Assembly: GCA_023213395.1 (NCBI GenBank)
Contig: CM041465.1
Location: 119,419,741-119,483,740 of the forward strand
Origin: Cycas panzhihuaensis
Lineage: Eukaryota > Cycadophyta
Direction of reading: 5' to 3'
DNA length: 64,000 bases
In this document: piece after piece, positions 36,784 to 46,128 of the stretch
Layout: every line of letters begins with the position of its first letter
How positions within the stretch are numbered: position 1 is the stretch's first letter
Notes under the pieces: generated by a model
The model's input: only the letters and a program-made list of their open reading frames with translations
Databases searched by the model: none
Told to the model about the DNA's origin: nothing
Position numbers and translations under genes: made by a program

Positions 36784-37419
36784 ATGAGCGCTAAACCTCT
36801 CACGAACCTATTGAAGAAGGGAGCTCCTTTTGCTTGGTCTGACAAGACCCAAAAGGCCTTCGAAGGACTCAAGGAAGCCCTGGCTTTCGCTCCTACGTTG
36901 GCACCTCCCCAATTCGATAGGCCCTTCATCTTGTATACCTCAGCGACTGACGAATCCTTGGGCGCTATACTCGCTCAGGGGGACGACTCGGGAACTGAGA
37001 GAGCTATATACTTCATCAGTCGCACTCTCGTGGCTGCTGAGCTGAACTATTCCCCTGCTGAGAAGGAATGCCTCTCCTTGGTCCATGCGACCAAGAAGTT
37101 TAGGCACTACTTACTTGGCAACACCACCAAGGTGATCGTCCAATCTGATCCCTTGCGCTACTCACTAACTCGTTGGTTGTGGATAGGGTGGTGGTTGGTA
37201 GTCCTACTCCAAGAATTCGATCTCCACATCGTCAACCGGAAATCAAAGAAGGGAATGATAGTGGCCGAGCAACTCGCGGACGCCCCTATCCCTAACTCCT
37301 TTGATACTCCCGTTGACGACTCTCTCCCCGATGAGTCTATCCTGACGATTCAGGGAGCTCCTCCCCATCCGCTCATCAACGATGAGTGGTACGGCGACAT
37401 AGTGCGATATCTTACATAG
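36784..37419 (+). pseudogene. element D RNase H next to RT, active site degraded
   Basis: Open for 211 codons. KPLTNLLKKGAPFAWSDKTQ leads into FILYTSATDESLGAILAQ, where the first catalytic Asp of the LxTDAS motif is Ser. IYFISRTLVAAELNYSPAEK (Glu region), IVQSDPLRYSL (Asp) and LADAPI follow. Loss of the first Asp is also known for Tat elements that carry a second RNase H. Here no second RNase H follows; after LADAP the sequence goes through a short acidic linker to integrase. Confidence 0.85.
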
Positions 37420-37439
37420 CAGCAATACCGCCCCGACGC

Positions 37440-38620
37440 TAGTAATAAAGCTAGGTCTACATCCAGGACTTACGCGGGCAATACCTCCTCGTAGATGAGG
37501 TATTGTACAAGAAGTCATTCGATGGGATCCTCCTCATTGCGTCACTACTTGGCCAGGCCAGTGCCAGCGAATGCCACCACGGCATTTGTGGAGGTCACTT
37601 TGGGGGCCAATCCATGGCTCAGAGGATCCTCCGCATGGGCTATTTCTGGCCATCTCTTTTTAAAGACGCTCACGCCTTTGCTCTGAAATGTCGGCAATGT
37701 CAAGAGCACGCCAACATTTCCCATGTGCCTTCCGAGGCCTTGCATCCCATCGTTTCGCCATGGCCTTTCGCTCAGTGGGGACTAGACCTCATCGGGGCTA
37801 TCTCCCCACCTTCGTCATCATGACACAAGTTCATCTTGACTGCCACGGAGTATTTCACCAAATGGGCGGAAGCCATTCCCTTGATCACTACTCCTGGCAA
37901 AACGATTGCCACATTCATTTATCGGCATATCATTTACCGTTTCGGAATTCCGGACGTCCTAATCACCGACAATAGAACTCCTTTCTGTAATAAGGAGGTG
38001 GATGAGCTTTGTGAGAAGTTTAAGATTTCTCATAAGACTTCCTCCCCTTACTACCCTCAGGCAAATGGCCAAGTGGAGTCTTTTAATAAGACTCTTATCA
38101 GCATCCTCAAGAAAATCGTTGCCCAATCCCAAAAGGATTGGCACCTTCAGTTATCCTCCGCCTTGTGGGCTTATCGCACCTCTATACATTACGCCAGGAA
38201 TGACCCGTTCTCCACGGTCTCTGATGCGAGGCGATACTCCCGCTGGATGTTGAGATTCCTTCCTTGCGAATCTCTCTTCGAGGTTTCATCGATGAAGAGT
38301 CGATCTGTCAGGCTCACCTGCTGGACCTCGAAGCTTTGGATGAGAGACGCTTAGCCGCCTATCAGGCTAACCTAGCATCCAAAGCCCCTTCACAAAGGGC
38401 CTACGATAAATGCCTCCGTCCCCACCCTTTGTTTCCTAGGGACTATATCCTCAAGCTCGAATATCTCCATGACCGTTTGACCAAATTCAAACCCCGATGG
38501 GTTGGTCCTTTCGTCATTATCGAATCCCTCGATAATGGTGCCTATAGGATAGCCACCCTCGAAGGGCTTGAATTTGAGAAAGCTGTTAATGGAAAGTTCC
38601 TTAAGAAGTTTTACGCGTGA
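37440..38620 (+). pseudogene. element D integrase
   Basis: 37503-37823 holds the zinc-binding region (ECHHGICGGHFGGQ, YFWPSLFKDA, CRQCQEH) and SPWPFAQWGLDLIGAI. 37836-38354 holds the core. The first catalytic position reads ATEYFTKWAEAIP (Glu where Asp is usual). ITDNRTPFCN gives the second Asp and YYPQANGQVESFNKTL the final Glu. A frameshift leads into 38264-38620 (LDERRLAAYQAN, KFKPRWVGPFVIIE, VNGKFLKKFYA), the C-terminal domain and end of pol at a TGA. Confidence 0.87.
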
Positions 38621-39200
38621 TCTCCTGGCGATCCCTTCGCCTTGCTCTGAAATGAGCCTAAACTACCATCTTAGGCTGTCCCCATTCTTCCCAACCACGG
38701 GTAGAATGGCAATTTAAGATGGACCCTTCTTCTGCTTTTCAGTTCCTTCCGCAGAACCCATGTTCCCGTATCCTCTCAGGAACCCTTGTGTCGTCTTGCT
38801 TGGGCATTCCCCAATCAGGAGGACGCTTGGGGGTATCGTTGCCCCTCTTCCCTGCCCGTCGTTTCCTTCGTATATCCATTATGCTCTCCACAGCAGGCGT
38901 GTATGCCGCGCTATCCTCTAATCTCATACCTCTCTATCGTCTCCACTCACGACGTGTGTGTGTGTGCTCCTGTTAGACATATAGCCATACATGGAAGGAA
39001 ACGTATCTACAACATAAAATATCCATAACATAAAACATCCACCATATAACATTCACAATACATAAAATAATCATACATGTCATCCATGATACACTATACA
39101 CAGCATCTCATATCCAAATGGGGTTCTAATCACCCTATGCATATATATATACATATCCAAAATCTTGTCACATTATACATCACAGGAAGAATTGTCCTTG
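38621..39200. other. element D spacer after pol
   Basis: Non-coding. It changes from G+C-rich to A+T-rich text (ACATAAAA(C/A)ATCCA repeats near 39010-39070) and includes a GT run near 38956-38967. It may hold the 3' end of the antisense transcript, but I see no definite signal. Confidence 0.5.
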
Positions 39201-39947
39201 CAGGGGGGTACAATCATATGGTCCTATATATGACCCCCTGGAGGCCCGTGCTTTCCCCTGTCAAATCTACATGTACATGTCCTACTGCTGTGGCCCCGCT
39301 CCTGGGGTGCCATCTCCCGGTCTCTGTGATCCCTCTCCTGGGGACCACATGCCTCCGAGGCTCCTCACAGGCCTCCACATGGCCGCCTCGCTCCCTCATC
39401 TCTCGGCCATCTCGGGGCCGTCAGCCATGTGAGTGCGTGTCTGCTCGGCTCGACCTCGAGACCATCATGCTACTAGGCGATCGTATGGCTTGGATACGAT
39501 CCGCTCTCCCGAGTGCCTCCTCTGTCACCACGAGGCTCGGTGATCACTACTAGGCGGGTTACGCTCTCTTCGTCTCCACACACCACCACCGTGCCTCAGA
39601 GCTGTGCAGTCCTCGCGGCTCGTCACTCGCGTCTCGCATCATCCCTCTCTGCTGCGATCGTCCACAGGATGTGACATGCTCTTGGGACTCTGCGGCCCAT
39701 ATGTCCCTCGCCCTCACCAGCAGGCGAGCGCCTCTCTGTGGGCTCCTAGCTCTAGGCTCATCACACACTGGATGGGTGGTTGCCCCTCTACACACGAGGG
39801 AATATCTCCCTCACCACAGCCTCTATCAGTCTCCTGATCTCTGCTGTACCTGCCAATGCAACATGCCATGTGTCAGTCTATATCTCACCATACCATGATC
39901 AAACCAAACCAAACATCTATCTGGATGCCAAATGACTCTAGAAAAGG
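39200..39947 (-). other. possible downstream exons of the antisense gene
   Basis: Minus-strand frames at 39559-39795 and 39214-39399 are Arg-rich with no known motif, and plus-strand frames exist too. A good donor (GCAG then GTGAGA on the minus strand, at 39951-39956) ends the frame above, so a spliced continuation into this interval is possible. Not proven. Confidence 0.3.
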
Positions 39948-41187
39948 TTAGGTCTCACCTGCTGTGGCCGCCTGCTCCTCCGGTCGCGCGGCATCCTCCC
40001 CTCCTGGCTCTCTGCCAGCTGCAGGTGCCTCGTCCTCGGGCACCTCCTCGGCCTGGGTCCCTCTCCTCGCGGGGGTGGGCCCAGCTCTCGTCCCTGCGGA
40101 TCCCATCACGATCCGTAGCCTGCGGGCCCTGGTCACGGGTCCCCTGTTCTCGCCCTGTGCTCCTGACGGTCCTGCCACTCCTCCGGCAGCTCCAGATGGA
40201 CCCTCTGCCTCTCCTGCCGTCCCTGACGGGCCTGCCTCCCCTACAGGTCGTGATAGGCTAGCCCCGCTATCCCCGTTGTCTCCACTATCTCCATCATCAC
40301 TCCTATCGTCACCCGCGGGCACTCCTGCTCTGCCCGCCTCGTCGTCACTATCCCACCTCACCGTCCTGTAGGGCTCTGCTATGTAGTCTGGGAGGGTGAA
40401 GAGGTCTAGTGATGTGGCCTCTACTGATCTCCAGACATAAGCCCTGTCCTCTGTCCCCCTCACTCTCGTCTGCCACCTGTGGACCATCGGGGCCTGCTCT
40501 GTAATGGGGTGGGGTCCCCGTGGTGCCCTTCTTGGCAGTGATCGAAGTACCAACACTGTAACAGTGTGCCATATGATAATCCGCCTCTCCCGGTCGTCCT
40601 GATAGTATCCAGCTGGGCGACGAGATTCGCCGCTATCAGGGCTTGATCCATCCTCTCGCGGCTGCGGTGTGACGCATCCATCCACCCACCTGGAACCTCT
40701 TGATAGTTCTGTTTCTGGGAAATTTGGAACAGAATGCACAAAACCACCAGTTTCCTCACTCGAGGAATCCCTGACATCAGAACTGTCTAGAGGGGTGCTC
40801 CCCTCCGATCCCATCTGTCAGCTCCTGTGAAGAACAGAGCTGCCTCCCTGTGTGTTGCCTCAGTGCTGGGCAGCGTCCCTAGTCTCACCGGCCTCCCTGT
40901 TGCTAGAACTCCCAGTATCCGCCGGATATCCCTCGGCGTGATCGTCACATCCCCCACCTGTGGTAGGTGGAATACATGTCTCTCCTGTCCCAATGGGACA
41001 CGATGTCAACTAATAGCCTCTGGTCTAACGTGTATTGAGGTGTCTTGAGGGCCTTGTACAGGCCACACCTCTGCAGCATATCCCTATCCTCCTGAGTTGC
41101 CATCTCCATGTAACTCAGCATAGCCATACTGACGTTCTCGCGGTTATCTACCGCGAGGATAGCCTGTTCACACCAAAACAACTCAAG
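39948..41187 (-). pseudogene. antisense extra gene with plant-mobile-domain-like (PMD) sequence, frameshifted
   Basis: Opposite strand to gag-pol. Pieces in order: 41181-40945 (CGLYKALKTPQYTLDQRLLV, then VDIVSHWD); 40993-40787, after a frameshift (HVFHLPQVGDVTITPRDIRR, then ILGVLATGRPV); 40777-40460 (ANLVAQLDTIRTTGRGGLSY, then GTLLQCWYFDH); 40814-39948 (VHRWQTRVRGTEDRAYVWR, then an acidic Gly/Pro/Ser-rich tail). The pattern W-x-(E/R)-x-HxFHLPxGxxTITxxD(I/V)xxILG and the later LLQxW(x)(F/Y) block are those of PMD proteins, a family shared by plant genes and transposons. It could be an intact spliced gene with small exons, but at least two frame changes look like mutations. PMD assignment is by eye. 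Confidence 0.68.
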
Positions 41188-41825
41188 TCAGTCTCATGTT
41201 AGTCACAATCATCTCTTTCTCTCCCAAATCTCTCTCTGTCTGAGATTTGGGGCTCTTTTGGCCTTCATGTCTATCTTTTTGCCTTTACGCTTAAATGCAG
41301 GTGCAAACTTGGCAGTGCGCTAAGTTTAGTGCAGTCATGGCGATGTGGGGCTGCTGGCGATGATCGCGGCACCGCGATCATTTCCATGATGCGACGGTGA
41401 CCCCTAAAGGGGTTTTTACCAAAAAATAAAAAAATTTTCTTCTAATGGACCCCGTGGGGCCCACCAGGACCAGGGCTCCCTAATGCCTAGGTCCCCGCCT
41501 CTTTCTGGGTCCAATTCAGATCCCGAGAAGCCTTCCGTTGCCCATAAGGGGCACTAATACTATGTAAAAATTACTTCAAAAGCTTAAAAACCTTCAAACT
41601 TTGAACTTTGAGATGGGCTAGGTTTAGTGACATCCACTCATTGGATCTGGTCTCGCTACTGCCATGTCGTCTGGTCGGTCGTGCTAGCTCTCCCCGCTCT
41701 CCGATCCGACAGTCAGATCTCCCTCGGCGTGCCTCTAAAGTTGGGCGGCACTCCGCTGCAGAAGGAAATGGCTCTGGTTTTGTACGAGAGCCGGTGAAAA
41801 TGAATCCATTTTCCCGTTGTTTTCC
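41188..41825 (-). other. presumed 5' part of the antisense transcript
   Basis: Between the minus-strand TATA box and the PMD-like frame. The first minus-strand ATG after the TATA box opens a short frame (MDSFSPALVQNQSHFLLQRS) that stops after about 24 codons. An acceptor-like TTGTTTTGGTGTGAACAG lies on the minus strand just before 41167, so an intron is possible. A short inverted repeat, GATCGCGG...CCGCGATC, lies near 41362-41380. Confidence 0.35.
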
Positions 41826-41832
41826 TTATATA
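41826..41832 (-). promoter_or_regulatory. minus-strand TATA box inside element D
   Basis: The minus strand reads CCGCCTATATAAGGAAAA, a textbook plant TATA box, about 650 bp upstream of the PMD-like frame and pointing at it. This suggests an internal promoter for antisense transcription. It is inferred from sequence only. Confidence 0.5.
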
Positions 41833-42337
41833 GGCGGGGGCCCCAACGAGCACTTCCTCTGTTTTTGGTCTCGCGTTAGTCGTTGGGACCGTCTCGTTGC
41901 CTTGATTACCTTTGCCTTCTGGCCCTGTCATCAATTGTGCTTTATCGATGCCCTTTTTGCTCGCCCTTGTGAGGGCATTTATGGCGCCTCGTTATCGCAC
42001 TTTTGCCAGGGCCCATACCTTGTTTTCTTGCGCTACTCCGTGCTTGCAGGGTTTATACTCGTTTGGCTCGTTTGTCGCCTGGACTCATTTAGTGGCCCTT
42101 TCTCGCTCTGGGGTCCCCAGGGAATGCCTCCCACTTTGGGGGCATGTTTCGCTTCACAGGCGACCTTTTGGAGCCACAAGGCCGTTCCTTCCGACCGCCC
42201 TCTGCTGGTGATCGGGTTGCTTGCTCTCGTCCTGGGTAACCTCATTGCTAGGTCATCCTACCCTTCACGGCCACCTTTTGCTTGTTTTTTGAGTGTTGCT
42301 TTCATCACCCATTGTCTGCTTGGATTTTGTGTCACCT

Positions 42338-42847
42338 ATGTCCGTCTACATCTTTACTGACGGCGGAAGCCACGGTAATCCTGGACCTTCTGCCGCTGCG
42401 TGGGTCCTCTGCAGCCCTTCTAGACATGATCTCCTCCGCTCTGGGATCTTCCTCCCGGAGGCTACCAACAACGAAGCTGAGTATGCGGCTGTTATCAAAG
42501 CCCTCACTGATGCTCTCTGTTTCCATCACGGATCCATTGTTTTGCTTTACGACTCTCAAGTTGTGGTGTCTCATCTCACCCAGGTTTACCAGGTGCGATG
42601 CCCTCGCTTGAGAACTCTAGCTTCTGCTGCCAGATCTCTCCTGGCCCATCTTCCTTCCGTTGATATCTAGCATATCCCTCGGGCCCTCAACAATGAGGCG
42701 GATAGCCTCGTTCGCCTCATCCTTGAGCGCCGCCTCTCCCTTCTTCTTGTAGTCACGAGGTTTGCACGGCCTTCCGTCGCCCAAGCCCCGTGTCGTCACT
42801 TTCAGCGATCTGCTCGCACCTCCGAAACTGGGTTATTAATGAGGTAA
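42338..42847 (+). pseudogene. second RNase H (type I), 3' of integrase in element D
   Basis: ATG at 42338 gives MSVYIFTDGGSHGNPGPS. Catalytic residues by position: Asp8 (FTDGGS), Glu48 (NNEAEY), Asp72 (YDSQVV) and Asp122 (NNEADSL). All four acids of the RNase H fold are present. One in-frame TAG at 42668-42670 separates residue 110 from HIPRALNNEADSL; beyond it the frame stays open to 42847. Length and motif spacing fit a complete RNase HI domain of about 130 residues. It lies about 3.7 kb after the end of integrase and 300 bp before the 3' LTR. It may need a spliced or subgenomic RNA for translation. Confidence 0.85.
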
Positions 42848-43148
42848 AACTATTGTACCCACTATTTGTTCTTTATTTAGCTATGCATGTTCCTTTGCAT
42901 TCTTTGTGATGGGGGCAGCCCCCTCATCTGTCTCATTCTTCCAGTCGGTTTCTAGGTGGCCCATAGGCAGCCCCTATGTTGTCTCCACCACCGCTTTCGT
43001 ATCTACGTGTCCTGCCATGACACTCGCCGGCACCCTTGCCTACTATTATGATCTTGATTGATATATCTATACACATGTGTTACTGACAGTTGTGTTGCCA
43101 GCATTCGCCATCGCACGGGCTTAGGCGGCGAGGCTCTGCGCAAGGCGG
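42848..43148 (+). other. element D 3' untranslated region
   Basis: Non-coding, ending with a purine-rich GCGCAAGGCGG before the LTR, a possible polypurine tract. Confidence 0.55.
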
Positions 43149-45715
43149 TGCTTCCGGCTTCAGAATGGATACAGAATCACCGACTCAGGTAAGTGCAGGT
43201 ACGTCTCTCACATTATCATCGCTTTCTTTTATTGGATGTTTGCTTGCGTATCTGCATGTGTATGACTTTGTGGGCGACCTTGTAGTCGTCCACACTTATT
43301 TTTAGCCTATGACGACTATAGCAGGGGCACACTCCCAGCGAGTGTGGCACCCTGGTGACCATATTACTTCCCGCATCTGCCCTCCTCGCTCCAGGATCCA
43401 CTAGGTTTCCGCCACCTCTGCCCGTGTGATGACTCATCATCGTTGGGTTAACTTGCCACCCTATTTGAGTCCTATTTTTGCTCCCTTGGACCCGTTTGTT
43501 GGCTTGTTTGCTCCCGGGTAGATGTTTTAGCTTTCTATTAGTCTTTTCGGTCATCTGCCCCCGGCATAGACTAGCTGGTGGGCCCCATTTTCGGCTCTAG
43601 GTGCGTACCGCTGGATTTTCGTGGTACCGCCGGAATATCCATGCTGCTGAAATTCTCGTGACAGTATCTCAGGTGCTTTTTAAAAATCCGTCGTGGTAAT
43701 TTCACATTTATTGCGAAACTACCACATGGCTCGTGCCTTATTTCTCTTCCAGCTACGCCCTAATCGCCTGCTTTAGGGTTTTGCTTGAGTACTTAAGCCC
43801 TTTTTGGCTCATTTTCAAGGGTTCTTTGGCTCACTTTTGGAATTGCTCTCAAGGAAACATCACCCTGCTCTGCTCTTCTCACATCTGCTGCTCTTGCTAC
43901 TAGGCGTCCCTCCTTGACCTTGACTCTCCTTTGGCGTGGCTGAGACATTCTCCTAGCCCCTCAAACGCCTTGGAGAGGGCCCCTTTGGAGTGGTTTCTAG
44001 TTGATCTTTGCCCAGGCGGCCTGGCGCCCCAAGTGCAGGTGTTTCCCATCACATCTCCGTAGCAGGGTCTCAAACCTGCTCTACTTCAGATCTGGGCTGA
44101 TTTCTTAGCCCCTCTTCACTGCTCCTTGGCTGAGGCAAATCCCTTGCCTCTCCTCTTCAGGTATTCCTTGTTTTGTACTGGTTTTTCTTGTGATATTTAT
44201 GCTTAAACTTGTTTGCTCCTGTTTGTTTCTTGAGAGTTGGTTTTCCTCCCTTTTGAGGACTGCTATACCACTCTTTACTGCTTCTTGCTGTTTCTTGCTC
44301 AAGGTGGCGTTGAGGGGCGGCATAGGTTTTGGAGAGGAGCTGGGTGGATTTTGTACCACCTTCCACGCTCCCTAAGCGGCTCTAAGCCCTCCAAAGCCTC
44401 CCTCTTGCCCGTGCTGCCCTTGGCTTGCAAACAAGGGTTTGAAGGCTCCCTTTGGTTGCCCAAACCGGTTGTCACAAGTTGCGCTGATTTGGAACCTTTA
44501 CTCAGGTTTGGGCATCATTCATAAGTCCCAACCGCTGGTTCGTGCTTCACCTTTTCTTCCCGGTCACCCGGTTTGCTCCTCATAGCATCCCGGTTCGCCG
44601 TGGGTGTCCTTCGGCCTCTCCTTGCCCTTTTTGCTGCCGTTTTCTAGCCCTTGCTCTCAACTTTATCCTTGTTGCCTCGTGGCTCTTGAGGGGAGGTTAG
44701 GGCACCATTTGCGAGAGATTGGCCACTCTGAGGCTTACCCAATCATCTACTTTCACCTTGGTCACTTTCTTTTGGTACTTTCATTGTTGGATTAACACTA
44801 ACGCATGTATATTCTAGTTCTCGTTTATGTTATTTAGGCATATATTGTTAGAGTTTTGTGTTGCATGTTAGTGTTCTTCCTTCGGGAAGAGAGAGAGACC
44901 GCTATTGCTTGCAGGTATTTGGGAAGCACGGAGAACATCGCCCGTTGGTCTCGTTACCGGTAAGCACCATTGCACGCGTTATGTTTTTATGCTGCTTCAT
45001 TTATTAGTTGGTGCTCCCTTTCTTTCTTTGGTATCGCATGTGATTTTCCGGGGAAGGTAAGGAAGCCCCTCTTTTACCCGCCGCAACATCTCGCATCCAG
45101 TACGTCGCGCGGAGTGGTTGGGTGCTCCTCGAGAAGGCTTCTTCATCTCGCACGCCCTCGGTCCAGGTGCACGTTTCGCCCCCATTTGCTACCTCTTTTT
45201 TCCTTTATTTCTCTCTTAGTAACTAGCACATTGAAAGATAAAAGGGAAAATTGGTTTGGTACTTGTTTGCGATTCGTTTGACTTGTTACATGTATCTTCA
45301 CCATTTGTAGGAAAGATTGTAGGAGCCCTCCTCTCCCCTACCTTTTCTTCTCTCTCCTTAACCACACAAGTGCCTTGCTTCTCGCATAACTCGTGTACTC
45401 GGTTAGGTTGTGTAGGCTTACTCTTGGCCTATCTCCATTAGGTCCTCTCTTCCCCCCTTCTGGCCACCCAAGGGTGGGAGGATCCTACCTCTAGGTCAAC
45501 CCAGTTTTGCCCTACGCACCTTCACCCCTTGTTCGAAGCGGTGAAGGGTCACCCGATAGTAGCCATACTCCATTGCAGATCCCGAACTCGTGCTCCGGTG
45601 CACGGGGCGTTCTGCGTGATAGTTACTCACCTTTTAGGTTCCACCTTCTATCATTTCACCACTCACTCTCCCCCACACCTATCAGTTAGGTAGTTATCCC
45701 ATAGCATCGCGTCTA
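43149..45715 (+). repeat. element D 3' LTR (2567 bp)
   Basis: Pairs with 29298-31874 from TGCTTCCGGC to GCGTCTA. The terminal CA has become TA. Short insertions and deletions of a few bases, often next to CTG or GCG words, distinguish it from the 5' LTR. Confidence 0.9.
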
Positions 45716-45720
45716 TATAT

Positions 45721-46128
45721 CTAACAAGGGCTAGATATTATTGAGATGGACAATGTACCCCATATTACTATTGAGTTGGTGCATTCGGGTGGGTGAGGTT
45801 ACTTTGTTGGGGTGGGGGGAGGGGTTGTATCCCATGAATTTTATGTGAGTGGCCCATGTAATCTTAAAAGATGATGAATGGGGTTATGGGTGAGTTATTG
45901 GTGCTATAGGTTCCTAGTGTTTGGAGCCAATATATACCAAGAATTGTATTCAAACCACGTATAGACAAGGCATAAAAATCAAAGACAAAGGTATATGTAC
46001 CAATGTGAACTATGGGGTTTTTAATTATCCCTACATAGTGAAAGGTATGATGACTAGGTAAGGAGTAGGTGAAGCCCATCCTAGGTTCTATATAAATATT
46101 CAACTATTGAGCAATAAATATATTAGTG
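45721..46128 (-). pseudogene. element C protease fragment, copy 1
   Basis: Minus-strand frame 45864-46103 reads HIGTYTFVFDFYALSIRG and LNTILGIYWLQTLGTY, the C-terminal half of a Ty3 protease (FxxDFYxL...ILGxxWLxTLG). The N-terminal active-site part is absent because the duplication junction at about 46128 cuts it off. Confidence 0.75.

Larger units (their letters stand above)
29298..45715 (+). mobile_element. Tat-like Ty3/gypsy LTR retrotransposon D (16.4 kb) with extra genes
   Basis: LTRs of 2.57 kb at 29298-31874 and 43149-45715, target duplication, a tRNA-Arg-type primer site, and plus-strand gag, protease, RT-RNase H, integrase. The 3' part (38621-43148) carries two extras: an antisense PMD-like frame and a second RNase H. 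Long LTRs, extra frames and a second RNase H are known of the Tat lineage. Here the second RNase H is after integrase instead of before it. G+C content is visibly higher than in the surrounding DNA. Frameshifts and stops make gag-pol inactive. Confidence 0.9.

Noticed and set aside
41608-42360. 250-codon plus-strand open frame, hydrophobic, in an env-like position of element D
   Set aside because: It overlaps the minus-strand TATA region and runs into the RNase H start in another frame. No signal peptide plus single-anchor layout or known envelope motif is visible, and composition alone can explain the hydrophobic residues.
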